A DNA stretch of 64,000 bases from Meloidogyne chitwoodi (Eukaryota > Nematoda > Chromadorea > Rhabditida > Meloidogynidae). The translations under genes and the position numbers were made by a program. The DNA lies in NCBI GenBank assembly GCA_015183035.1, contig JACZZP010000009.1, positions 1,488,001-1,552,000 on the forward strand, read 5' to 3'. Every line of letters begins with the position of its first letter. Positions within the stretch are counted from its first letter, which is position 1. The notes beneath the pieces are model-generated. The model had not been told where the DNA came from. It saw nothing but the letters and a program-made list of their open reading frames with translations, and did not search any database. Shown here piece by piece: positions 1-10,533 of the stretch.

Positions 1-24
1 TTAAATTAAAGTTTCGAACTTAAC

Positions 25-164
25 TGATTCAATTTAATCTGTTTTAAGGCCTTTAATTCTCGATCCTGTCGCGTTCTGACTTTGTAGACCGTACCATAAG
101 TACCTTCGCCAATTTTTTCAATATCCGTAAAAACATCGGCAATGCGTTGATTTGCACTATCCAT
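25..164 (-). CDS. Cyclin-dependent-kinase-like protein kinase, first exon only
   Basis: Reading leftward from the ATG at 164, the exon gives a short N-terminal leader and then a glycine-rich ATP-binding loop, IEKIGEGTYGTVYKV, followed by ALKQIKL, which carries the beta-3 lysine. This is the start of a CDK-family kinase (the CDK1/2/5 group begins in much the same way). The exon appears to end at 25, where a GTTAAG donor begins; reading on without splicing meets a stop. The rest of the gene lies beyond the left edge. The catalytic loop and cyclin-binding helix cannot be seen, so the exact CDK class is open. Kinase identity is firm; subfamily is tentative. Confidence 0.75.
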
Positions 165-556
165 TCCTTTTTAAATTAAATAAGTTTCAAAAATAATTCA
201 AAAAATAAAAATCGAAGTTTCTCGAATTCTTTAAATATTTGGATCTATCTACTAAATGAGAAAAAAATTTAAAAAAAAACATATTTTTAACAAAAATTTA
301 AACATTTTGAAAACTAATTTTTAAATAAATTATTTGCCGCTAAATTTCTTTTGATTTTTAAATTTAATAAACACAAATATTAAAATATGCATTATATTGT
401 TTCTAAAAGAAATTTTCGATACAAATAATTATTTAATAAATATTATAAAATAATTGTCAAAATGTAAATAGAATCGATTAGATAATAACTAAATAATCAG
501 CTAGTTATTTTTAACATTATAAGAAAAGATTGTCCTTTTATTGCTTCTAATTTCTT
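165..556. other. Intergenic, no gene seen
   Basis: AT-rich spacer between the start of the kinase gene and the 3' end of the P450 gene. It should hold the kinase promoter and the P450 3' UTR. I see no open frame or repeat worth naming. Confidence 0.6.
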
Positions 557-2382
557 TCACATTCTTGGTGTCAATAATAGTTGAACAGGTTTTGCTGGTC
601 TGAGTATAAGTTCCGATTTTGTGCGCACCTGGTCCCGACGTTCTATGCTTTTAATGTGAAAATCTCGCAAAATCCAAACAAGCAACGCCTTCTCTTCTAG
701 TAGAGCGAAACGTTGTCCAATGCAATTTCGGCTACCAGCCGAGAAGGGTACAAAAGCATATGGATGGCGATTTTTAACATTGTCACTCATAAAGCTTTAA
801 ACGGTAAAATATTTTGTCTCCAAAAATTAATTTAAACCGGTCTGGTGCAAATTTTTCTGCGTCGTCCCAATGTTCAGGATCACGATGAATTTGATAAATA
901 TTGATCATTACTTGTGTATTAGTCGGAAAAACATGTCCACCAAGCTCAGCATTACAACTTAATCGGCGTGCGATGAACGGCACACTTGGATAGAGACGTA
1001 AAACTTCTTTAATGAAGCATTCCAAAAAAGTGAGCTTTCCCAAGGTTTCAAGAGATAAATTGTCTGTTTGCCCACAATTAGATTGTATTTCTTCATAACA
1101 TTTTTGTTGATCATCCAGATGACAACCGAGCATGAATAAAGACCAAACAACCCCTGCCGCAGTTGTGTCATGTCCTTCAAACATAAATGTATCCACCTTA
1201 AGGAAAAATCAAACAGTACAGTGTTAAAATACTAAATAACAAAGCTTTTTAGTTTTTCCAAATATTTTACTGATTTTAATCTTATTGTTGTCTAAAGACA
1301 TAACGGAAAAACATCATTATGTGAGAACGGTGATCCAAGGTTAAAGATCTTAAAAAAGTTAACCTCCTCCTGGATATCATTTTCGCTCATATCACCATTC
1401 AGCTCCATTTTTAGCAATAAATCCAAAAATGCAAGACGTCGCTCTTCACTTGTTTTCTGGCTGTTTTTTAGTTGTTTGCGCTCCTCTTTTCGTTCAATTA
1501 TCACCTATAAAATATCATTAATAAATTTTAAAATGTCAAAGCACTTTTCTGGTGAATGACTTCAAAATATTCAAAGACCATTCGTGTTTTTTTCCATCAC
1601 CAAAAAGCCAGAAAAACGAATCTGGCCATACTAAAGGATTTTTTTGACGACGCTGAATAATATCATTGATGCATAGTACAGCCTTGACGTAGTCCGAGTC
1701 CTCTTCCTGTTGTGCATTCACTGACCTGCCCATAGAGGTTTCACAAATAATATCCAAGGTGCAAAGACTTATAAGCGGAGTAATATTATCAATATATCCT
1801 CTAAAATTTAAAATAAATTAAAACAAACTAATCAACTACATACTCGGTTTTTTCTACCAAAATGTGTAATTTACGAACAAGTATGCTTGCTTGATAATTA
1901 AAAACATTTAAAAAACTCTTAAGTATTTCATAGTGAAATGTTGGTGTAAGAAGTTTACGTCGAGTACGCCATCCTTCTCCAGAACTATAAACAAGATTAA
2001 GTCACTGTATTAGTAAAAACTTTGTTAAGAGTCCATTTCCGAGCCAAGGTCGAAGCATATCATATGACATTCCTTTATTGAGATGGTTGTTATTATTGAA
2101 AAGTGATTCCACAAGTCTCGCAGAATAAATCATTAAAGTTGGAATTGGACCAATCCAAAAAAGAACCATCCTTGGATGTTCTGGATAGAGTTGCGTCATT
2201 CCCATAAGTTGGTCAATGAATCCCTCAATGTCAGGCTTAGTAATTAAAACATGTCCAAGTAATATGAAGGAACGAGGTGAAGGAACAGCAACCAGTTGAC
2301 TTCTCAATTTTAAATGTCGGTATAATAGAATTAAGCATAGAATAAAAAAAGAAAATATAAGAAATTGAGAAGCAATGAACAT
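557..2382 (-). CDS. CYP4-family cytochrome P450
   Basis: Heme-thiolate monooxygenase, probably ER-anchored. It begins [20 protein letters not shown], a hydrophobic anchor. A C-helix motif [20 protein letters not shown] follows near 1950. The CYP4 signature [14 protein letters not shown] is formed across an intron at 1204-1370. The ExxR (KEVLRLYP) is near 1000, PDRF near 840, and the heme loop [14 protein letters not shown], with its ligand Cys, near 720-745. The last exon starts at 794, which restores [14 protein letters not shown]. All key residues are present and there is no frame break, so it should be active. CYP4 enzymes usually omega-hydroxylate fatty acids or related lipids; the substrate here is unknown. 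The start is set at 2382 because CTTTCAG lies directly before the ATG, as expected for a spliced-leader acceptor. Confidence 0.93.
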
Positions 2383-2390
2383 CTGAAAGT
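2383..2390 (-). promoter_or_regulatory. Probable spliced-leader acceptor of the P450 gene
   Basis: On the minus strand the bases AACTTTCAG run directly into the ATG. Nematode mRNAs are often trans-spliced a few bases before the start codon. This favours the start at 2382 over the upstream in-frame ATG at 2442. Inferred from the acceptor consensus only. Confidence 0.5.
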
Positions 2391-2605
2391 TAGACAAAAT
2401 ATTAATAAAAATCCTAACACAAATCGAAAAATGTAATTTCAAATTTATGACAAATACAACAAACAGTAGAAAAACTGGGAGATGCCCGAATAGGCGCGGG
2501 CCGAATGGACGCGACCGATTGGACGCGAGGCCAGCTGGACGTGGTTTTTTATAGTATTCGATGTTTTTTAATTAAAAGTTTAATCCTATTGTACTAACTT
2601 TGTTT

Positions 2606-3076
2606 GGCTCTACCTTAGGACATGCGTCCCATCAGAGTTTATGCGTCCCATCAAAGTATATGCGTCCCATCAGCGTAGATGCGTCCCATGAAAGTATATA
2701 AGTCCCAAAATTAATACATGCGTCCCATCAGAGTATATGCGTCCCAAGATTAGTATATGCGTCCCATCAATAAAAATTAGGCAAGACCACACCTTTAATT
2801 TGAGTTCAGGAATTTCATAAGGCGAACCTTCTCAAAATTTTTATTTGGTAAATCAGTATATGGAAGCCCTTCTATCTCTATTAAAGAACACACCACTCTA
2901 TCAGAACCTTCTCAAGCTCCTCTTCCTTTATTAGAACCCTTTCTCTCTATTATAACCACCTCCCTCTATTATTCAGACTCAAATATTGTTTTTGGGACGC
3001 ATATACTCTGATGGGACGCATGTATTAATTTTGGGACGCATATACTTTCATGGGACGCATGTCCTAAGGTAGAGCC
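2606..3076. mobile_element. MITE with iterated GGGACGCAT subterminal repeats
   Basis: A 471-bp element. Its ends are perfect inverted repeats, GGCTCTACCTTAGGACATGC at the left and its complement at the right, extended by TGCGTCCCAT. That decamer recurs many times just inside both ends, in opposite orientations. The element is flanked by a perfect 8-bp target duplication, CTTTGTTT (2598-2605 and 3077-3084). The centre is a CT/AT-rich stretch without coding capacity. GG ends and 8-bp duplications match Merlin-type elements; hAT is the alternative for 8-bp duplications. Non-autonomous. Confidence 0.88.
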
Positions 3077-3534
3077 CTTTGTTTTTCTTTATTTTGGAAA
3101 ATTTTATAAAAAAAATCCAAAAAATCAGATTAAAAATATTGATCAGGTCCTGAATCCGAATACACTCAGCCAGAGTCAGGACTTTAACAACTAAGTTCCA
3201 GACCGGATTAATCCCAAAAATACGGGCCAATTCTACTCAAAAAATCTTGATCCGAATTCTGAAATCGATTTTACCTGTTTCTATAGTAGAATTACTAGAT
3301 CTCGGATTTTTAGGTTAAAACCTATTTTTCGTGGATCAGTTAGTTACACTAGATAACTTGCACTATTTTCTGACCTTAGCAAAATTCAGAATTATCATAC
3401 ACCTTCAACATGTTTATTTTCAATAAAAACTAAGCATTTTATTTTAAAAGTATTTTTATATCCATGTACATATATTGACTGATAATTAATCAATTGTTAT
3501 AGTTAAATGCATTGACATTTGTTGTCTTCAATGA

Positions 3535-5747
3535 TCAAGATAAATTGTAATTACTTGCATGTGCTAACAAATTTGGAGAAATTAGATCATTTCCCAAGCG
3601 GATTGGTTTTGGCGGAACATTTTCAAACTCATCATCGCTATCATCAAAGATACTAAATGGGCGTAACTTATTGCGATAAGTTTTCTTCTCTTCTACAATT
3701 TGACAACTCAAATTTGGATCTGAGAGTTTACAAATCCCAGCAGAAGGTGAAGAATAGCCATCAGAAATTACCTATAGAATTTATTTTTAAATTTGGAAAT
3801 TGTAATTTTTAACCTGTATTTCGCTATCTTCGAAGCTAAATCCAAAGGAAGGGCGCATCATACGCTGACGCACAGCAATTGGTGACTTGCTGGTGCTTGA
3901 TGAAATTTTGCACCGTTTTCGACTTTGAAGTAATTCTTCTCGCAGTTTTTCGATTTCCTTATCTTTTTTGTTATTTTCAAGACTTTTCCTTCGAAGTTGA
4001 CCTAAAAGTTCTTTATTTTTGTTCTCCATTGCCCTCAATCGCCTAAAAATAAAATAGAGGGATAATATTAAAAAAAAACTTTCGAAATAATTTCAAAAAT
4101 TCTCCAGAATTTGGATCCCCACTTTTGGTAGAATACATGTCGATAGCTTCCTCAACCTCAGCTTCTTCATTGTTTGCCGACATTTTACGAATAAGTAAGT
4201 AGCTAAAAAATCAGAGTAATAAATTAAAAGATTATTTGTCTTATTTTATGCTAAATATAGAACATTTGTTGGTAATTGTGAAGATCATTGGTCCCTAAAA
4301 AAATTGTCAAAATGTCTCATTTTATTCCGTTTTTTCAACTAATAATAGGTTTTCGCATACGCTGAGCTCGAATCTGATGTCATTTTATCGAATCCCGAAC
4401 CCGGATTCAAACAATTCGATTTCAGGGTAATTACTTCTATATAGCAACTGATAGCTCATTCGATTCCTCGTGTCGAGTTGAGTCGAATGATATCAAAATT
4501 AAGATGTTTAGCAATTTTTAAGCAAATTATGATTAATAAAATTCATGATTTTAACATCCAAATATTCAACATAACTTACTTAAAAAATAGCTAAACATCT
4601 TAATTTTGGTATCATTCGACTCAGCTCGATAAGACGAATCAATGAGCTATCATTTACCTAAATAAAAATATTTACCCCCAATTCGACTTGTTCGAATCCG
4701 GGTTCGGGATTCGATATTTATGAAAAATGACATCAGATTCGAGCTCAGCGATGCGAAAACCTATTATTAGTTGAAAAAACGGAATAAAATGAGACATTTT
4801 GACAATTTTTTTAGGGACCAATGATCTTCACAATTACCCATTTGTTTGATTTGGTTTTCTTGTCACCCACTTCCATAATAGAATTCGATTTATTTTTTTA
4901 AATTAAATGTGAACAAACAAATCGCATGTTTTGAGCCGGCGTTTAAGTGTATTGTTTTCTCCTTTCATCGCATCTTGATCCTCAAGTATACTCTCCAAAT
5001 GTCTGATGTGATTATCTTTGATTCGCAACTTATTAGCAGACTCTTCTTTGATACTAGAAATCTAAAAAAATCTAAAATATATTTAGAAAAGCATCAAATT
5101 AACATTTTTTTTCATTTCATTGTTTTTCTTCTCAACTGCATCAGACTGCAATTTAAGGGCCGCATTAGTATTTCTCAGCTCTTCATTTTGTGATTCTAAC
5201 TTATTTATTTTAAGTTTCAATTCTTCATCCTTTAATTTTAAATAATATTTTTTTAATAAAAAATGGGGGATCAACCCTGAATATCGAAACCCTGAATATC
5301 TAATTAGCCAGTTTGCCAAACTGCCAATTTGGTCAAGTAATAAAACACTCCTTGTAGGTCCAAGTATTGTTTTAAGAGATTTGACCGAATTGGCAATTGG
5401 ACCAATTGGCTAATTAGATATTCAGGGTTTCGATATTCAGGGGTGGACCCAAAAAATGGTACTTAGTACCAAAAAAGTGTTACATCTAAATCCGAAAATT
5501 GACACATTGACTTGTCAGGTTCATCAACATAAAGACGCGTAATGTCCTTTACAAAATTTTTCTTTCTGCATTTTGGACACGATTTAGAAGTCTAAAAATA
5601 AAAAATAAGTAAAAATTACAAGAGAAAACAAACATTTATCCAAGTCAATATGCATTCATAATGATACGTATGTCCACATCTTAAAGCTGAAATATCGTTG
5701 AGCTCAAAAGACAAAGTGCAGATAATGCAACGACCAAAGTTAGACAT
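3535..5747 (-). CDS. TRAIP: TRAIP-like RING-finger E3 ubiquitin ligase
   Basis: The first exon begins MSNFGRCIICTLSFELND and continues with RCGHTYHYECILTW; the next exon adds SCPKCRKKNFVKDITRLYVD. Together they form a C3HC4-type RING ordered as in TRAIP/NOPO. Coiled coil follows: LKLKDEELKLKINKLESQNE (exon inside 5083-5250), then HIRHLESILEDQD (about 4915-5060), then ENKNKELLGQLRRKSLENNK (about 3990-4030). The C-terminus is a short basic and acidic tail. TRAIP ubiquitinates the replisome at stalled forks and in mitosis, in the nucleus. Two introns carry MITE insertions (4271-4838 and 5266-5450), and the frame joins cleanly across both. The gene lies head to head with RAD1. The RING and coil architecture is clear; TRAIP identity rests on the RING-flanking sequence. 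Confidence 0.78.
4271..4838. mobile_element. Long-inverted-repeat MITE in a TRAIP intron
   Basis: A 568-bp near-palindrome. The arms begin GGTAATTGTGAAGATCATTG and are nearly identical for well over 80 bp, with weaker pairing to the centre. It is flanked by a perfect 8-bp duplication, CATTTGTT (4263-4270 and 4839-4846). The core carries TCATTCGATTC / GTCGAGTTGAGTCGAATGAT, which recurs in the elements at 25293 and 33541. No coding capacity. Merlin-like ends. Confidence 0.88.
5266..5450. mobile_element. Short MITE in a TRAIP intron
   Basis: A 185-bp element with inverted ends: GGGGATCAACCCTGAATATC at the left and GGGTCCACCCCTGAATATCG when the right end is read on the other strand. The arms continue through CGAAACCCTGAATATCTAAT. 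Flanked by a perfect 8-bp duplication, AAAAAATG (5258-5265 and 5451-5458). It shares the internal stretch CTCCTTGTAGGTCCAAG with the element at 62473. Confidence 0.86.
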
Positions 5748-5815
5748 ACTGGATAAGTTAATTAAAATTTGAATAAACGGAAGTAAATAGTGAATTGAAT
5801 TCCTTAAAAATTTTT

Positions 5816-5964
5816 TTATTGATTTAACATAACAATTTTTGAGTATAATTCGCCATGTTTAAATAGAATGTGAAATGAATTTAAATTTTGTGGAACACGC
5901 CCGGTCCGCAGGGCGATACACGTCGTCGCCATGAATTCGTAGCGAACCAATTCATCGCCACTGT
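5816..5964 (-). CDS. Orphan terminal exon of unknown gene
   Basis: A TTTTCAG acceptor at 5965-5971 (minus strand) opens a frame of about 49 codons, ending at a TAA at 5816-5818, only 68 bp before the TRAIP start. The frame reads SGDELVRYEFMATTCIALRT and then GRVPQNLNSFHILFKHGELY. It is markedly richer in GC than its surroundings. A start inside it would give a 38-residue peptide from MATTCIALRT. No convincing upstream exon fits before the RAD1 gene. It could be a tiny gene co-transcribed with TRAIP, an alternative 5' exon, or a relic. I do not recognise the product. Confidence 0.35.
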
Positions 5965-6024
5965 CTGAAAATTTTTATTTAGTTTTTGACCGATTTGTAA
6001 CTCATGTTATTGATATCGTTTAAT

Positions 6025-6197
6025 TAGAGCTAGGAACAGAATCGGGTCCCGATCCTGTTTCCCGATTTCCCGATCCTGTTTCCTGATTTTTTAGACATCG
6101 GGATGAACTCGTAATCGGGAATTTCCGATCCGTCCCGATCGTCAATTTTTAAATTTCCCGTTTCCCGATCCCGATTTTTTCAAAATTCCTAGCTCTA
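6025..6197. mobile_element. Small hAT-like MITE between TRAIP and RAD1
   Basis: A 173-bp element with ends TAGAGCTAGGAA at the left and TTCCTAGCTCTA at the right, filled with repeats of CCCGATCCTGTTTCCCGAT in both orientations. The flanking 8-mers CGTTTAAT and GTTTTAAT are similar but not identical. TAGAG ends match the hAT type and recall the 33541 element. Confidence 0.6.
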
Positions 6198-6271
6198 GTT
6201 TTAATGAGCTATTTAGTTGCAATGGCAAAAATGATGAAATATATTTTTTCTTCTTATAATTACGTAGTATT

Positions 6272-6283
6272 TTATTTTATTAG
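6272..6283 (+). promoter_or_regulatory. Probable spliced-leader acceptor of RAD1
   Basis: TTTATTTTATTAG lies 5 bp before the ATG at 6289 and fits the nematode trans-splice acceptor pattern. Consensus-based only. Confidence 0.4.
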
Positions 6284-6288
6284 TTCGA

Positions 6289-7513
6289 ATGTCTCTTCAA
6301 GATCAATTTTTACATCAAAATGACGAAATTATGTCCAATTTGTCACCGATTGATGAACTTGAAGGTGGAGCAGGAGAAGAGGATTTTGCTAGTTTTTCAG
6401 TGCTCAGTTCTTCAGAGCAGGGGCACTGGTTTCAAGTTGTGAAACATGATGCAAGAGAAGTATATCAAGTTATTAAAGCTTTAGCATTTAGAGAGGTTAA
6501 AACTTTCAAAAATTAATTATTTAAAATAATTTATTCTTAGTATTGCACATTAATTGTAAATAATGAAGGTATTAGAGTAGTAATTGATGATCAACATAAT
6601 CAACAAGCTAGCGCTTATTTTAAATATGAACAATTTTCTGATTATAATATTCGTGTAAAAGTTTGTAATTTACGAGTGCCTATTTCCGTCTTTATGGTTT
6701 AATTTTATTTTTATTAGCGTACTTTTTCTTTAAGGAAGCTCTAAATATGTTTACAGGAAATACTTCTGTACTCAGAATGTGGTATGACGGTGAAGGAAGT
6801 CCATTAATGGTTTGTCAGGAAGACGAAGGTTTCTTTTTGAAAATATAAATAGTATAACCGTTATTTTTAAAGGTATTGTTGTTCAAGTAGCAATTCGAAC
6901 TTTAAATTTGCAGAGTGTAAGTGTCAATTTAAAAATTTTAATTCAATCGTTATACATTAAAGATGCTTGATTTTGAATTTACAAATACTTATGTAATGTG
7001 CAAAGCAATACTTAGTCCAACTCCTGTTAAAGATATTCTCAGGGATTTGGATACTTCTGCAGAGACTGTTATGATAATATTTACTCCAAATTATATTGCA
7101 TTTTACACTGTTGGAGAATTAGGAAAAATTAAAGTAAAAAATACATGAATTTATTAAAATTTTCCTTTAGGTTGAATTGCCAGCAAATTCTCCTCATACG
7201 GAGCATTTAAGCTGTAAAGAAGAAAAAGTTTGTTTTCAGTATAGATCTGTACAAATCAAACGGTTAACGGAAAGTGTGCGCCTTTCTAATAAAGTTTCAC
7301 TCCGAATAGACCAAAGAGGTGTACTAAGTATTCAGGCAATTTTTTTTAACATTATTAAATATTTTGGAGAATTTTTAATGTTTTCAGTTACTTATTCCTC
7401 AAACAGATCAAATTGTATTTGTGGAATTTTATGTAGGTTAAAATATATGACAAAGTTATTTTTTAATTAAGTGTATTGCCGATGATGATATTTACCATCC
7501 AGACACAAGCTAG
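6289..7513 (+). CDS. mrt-2: RAD1 checkpoint clamp subunit (9-1-1 complex)
   Basis: Sliding-clamp (PCNA-fold) protein that with RAD9 and HUS1 marks DNA damage for ATR signalling in the nucleus. The spliced protein begins MSLQDQFLHQNDEIMSNLSP. It continues with VYQVIKALAFRE and YCTLIVNNEGIRVVIDDQHN, then FFKEALNMFTG..LRMWYDGEGSPLMV, typical of Rad1 strands. MLDFEFTNTYVMCKAILSPT, SVQIKRLTESVRLSNKVSLR and IDQRGVLSIQ follow. The end, DQIVFVEFYCIADDDIYHPD, is joined across an intron that opens with GTAGGTTAAA. Order and length match the Rad1 family, and no residues look lost. C. elegans mrt-2 is the orthologue. It is divergent from the TRAIP-like gene, another replication-stress factor. Confidence 0.9.
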
Positions 7514-7758
7514 TAGTAAAACGAAATTCTTTTTGTATTTATTGGATAATAGCAAATAATTTGAAGTTTATTTGGAAAAATATTTATTTTTGAACCCAAT
7601 TATTTTTATTCAAAAATTTTTAAAAATATAAAAAATTAATTTATTAAAATACAACAAATTAAATTATGCCGTCGAGATATTAGAAACAAATAAATTATTC
7701 TTTTGGTTACTTATGCTTGTTAATGTTTTCTGATTGAGAAAATAAAACAATAATAAAA

Positions 7759-9610
7759 TTAGGGGAAAAAATTTAAAGCTTGATTAGAAGCAGAGCCAAC
7801 AACGAATACTCGAAATCCAATTTGGCGAAGCATTTCTTTGTCTACAATACGTCTCCCATCAAAAAGACAAGCAGGTTTTTTCATTAAAGCAAACAATTTT
7901 TTATAATCAAGTTTCTTTAAATATTTGGGAATAATTTTTTTCTAATATTTATAATTACCTTAAATTCGTCCCATTCTGTTAATATTACAATTGCATGTGC
8001 CTTTTCTGCTGCTTTATATGGAGAGTCACAAATAGTTACCAACTCTTCAACTAAAAATATTTTTTTTTAAAATTATATATAACTGACCCGTCTGTTTATC
8101 TAATAATTTCTCCAAATCACAACGTATTTGCGTTTCTTTAACCTTCGGATCAAATATAAAAAGTTTGGCATGTTCATCAATTAAATTTCTGGTCACATAA
8201 ATTGCTGGAGATTCTCTACATTTGATTTATTTTTATTATTTTATTCTTTTTTACCTTGTATCACCAGTATTTTTTTTAAAAGCAAAACCAAAAATAGCAA
8301 TTTTTTTGTCTGTAATTGTATTAAATAATTCAGCAATGATTTTGTCAGAGAAACGACGTCTTTGCCATTCGTTCATTTCAATTACCTTTTTTTAATCGAA
8401 AATAACTTTACAAAATAATTTTACATGCATCCAATATTCAGCAACTTGTTTTAGATGAAGAACTTCACAAAGATAAACTAACGAAAGAACGTCCTTTTGA
8501 AAACAACTTCCACCAAAACCAACGCTTACATTCAGAAAATGTTCACCAATACGTTTATCAAGTCCAACAGCATTTGCCACTTCACCTACATCTGCACCTG
8601 TTACCTCACAAATTGCTGATATGGAATTTATACTAGAAATTCGTTGAGCCAAAAAAGCATTGGAAGCCTAATTAATTTTAAAATTTTAAAAACAAAAAAA
8701 TATTCTTGCAAGTTTGGAGAGTTCTGAGGACCATGTATTCATAGTAATTATACGTTCTCGGGGTACCCATCGTTCATAAATACTTGCAAGTTGAGAAATA
8801 GCTAAAAGACCTTCAGGTGTTTGTTCTCCACCAATAAGTACTCTATTTATTTATACATATAATAGAATAATTAAATCAAATTGTTCCCCGTCAACCTGTC
8901 AGGAGTATCCAAGTCTTTTATCGCAGAACCTTCGGCGAGAAATTCAGGATTTGAAAGAACCTTTTTTGATAAAATTATTTTATATTTTATCCATTATATA
9001 AAAATACCTGAAAAGAAAGACGTTCAGGATTAAGTTTTTCTGCTTCATGTAGAATATATCGAATACTCTCAGCGGCTTTTACAGGAACCGTAGATTTTTC
9101 AATTACAATTTTTGGGCCATTTGCATATTCAGCAATGGTTCTTGAGACAGATTCCATGTAACAAAGATCTGGGGCCATTCCCTATAAATATAGATGAAGT
9201 CTATAAAATCTGTTATGTACCTTTCCTCTTCCATATGTTTTTGTTGGAGTATTAACAGAGATAAAAATAAGCTGGGCATCTCGAATAGCAGCAGGAATAT
9301 CATTTGAGAAGAAAAGATTTCGCCCACGACAAATACTTATCAATTCATCTAAGCCTGGCTAAAAGACAAAAATTAAAATAAAAAATTATTTTTTACTTCA
9401 TATATGGGTAAATTATCAGAATTCCATTGATTTATCTTCTCTTGATTCATGTCAACTACAGTTACTGTTATGTCGGAACATTTGTACGCCATCTAGACAA
9501 ATAATTGAAAATTTGATTATGGGAAAAACCATTGCACATGTAGGTCCGCCAACATAACCAGCACCAATGCATGTTATTCGCCTTATTTTCTCAACATTGC
9601 TTAAGCTCAT
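7759..9610 (-). CDS. sqv-4: UDP-glucose 6-dehydrogenase
   Basis: Oxidises UDP-glucose to UDP-glucuronate with NAD in the cytosol, feeding glycosaminoglycan synthesis. The protein starts [20 protein letters not shown], a Rossmann GAGYVGGP dinucleotide site. [20 protein letters not shown] and [19 protein letters not shown] follow. The catalytic loop [19 protein letters not shown] has its nucleophilic Cys at about 8503-8505. ILTEWDEFK and [19 protein letters not shown] lie toward the C-terminus, which is [12 protein letters not shown]. The protein is complete, in several short exons. In C. elegans this enzyme is needed for vulval morphogenesis and cytokinesis through chondroitin. No oddities seen. 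Confidence 0.94.
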
Positions 9611-10533
9611 TCTTGAAATAATTAAAAAAATATATATAAATAAAAATTAGAACCGGACTTTTACAGGTCTGGAATATATTAAAATAAACTAGCTTTCTCC
9701 ACTGAATACATTTTAAAATAAATTTTAGAATGAATTTAAATTAGCGAACAAAAACTTATACATACATAATATAACCAATTAATTCTTTATATAAATATTT
9801 ATGTATTAACATAAACAAATACTAAATGAACATATTAAATATCCATAATTTAATAGTATGAGAAATATAGTAGTTAGTGCACCACGAAATATTATACGTT
9901 GTCAAATAACTTTTAAAATTAAATTTGCCAAATAATTTTTAAAATTCCACGTTCTAAAATTATTAGAGAATCAGTTAAACAAATATTAAAAAATTAAATT
10001 TATTAATTGAAATTTTTATTTAAATAATTATTAAGGAAGTGTACCATTAATTACTAACATAAAAATAAATTACTTAAAAACAATAAAAAGTGCTTTATTT
10101 TAGTTGCACCATTAAATAATTATTAACGGATAAAAAATATTAACAAATATGAATGATATGAGTGAAAGAAAATGAAAAAAAATTAATTAGAATATATGAT
10201 TAGCAAGTATTCTCTTTACTTAAGTGTCAAAGTAAATTCTTTTGTTCTCCATAAGCATACTTGCCAATATTAAGGATATACATATATTTTTATTTTTTAT
10301 AGTAAAATTTCTCTATAGAAAAATGGCATACATTTTTCTAGTAAAGTAGATAAGATTTATATTTTAATTTTTTCATATGTAGATTTTAATGTGATAAGGC
10401 AACTTGAAAAATGAGATAAATTAATCATGGCATACAAGGTAATACAAGGGATATGATAAAAAAAATTGAAGAGCATGTAAAGCGATTGCGGTTCGTTGCA
10501 AATAATATTTAAATAATAATCTATTGTTTATAA
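9611..10533. other. Intergenic, AT-rich, nothing coding seen
   Basis: Spacer between the UGDH start and the talin stop, both on the minus strand. It should hold the UGDH promoter and talin 3' UTR. No repeat with clear ends, no tRNA and no open frame that splices sensibly was found. Confidence 0.55.
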
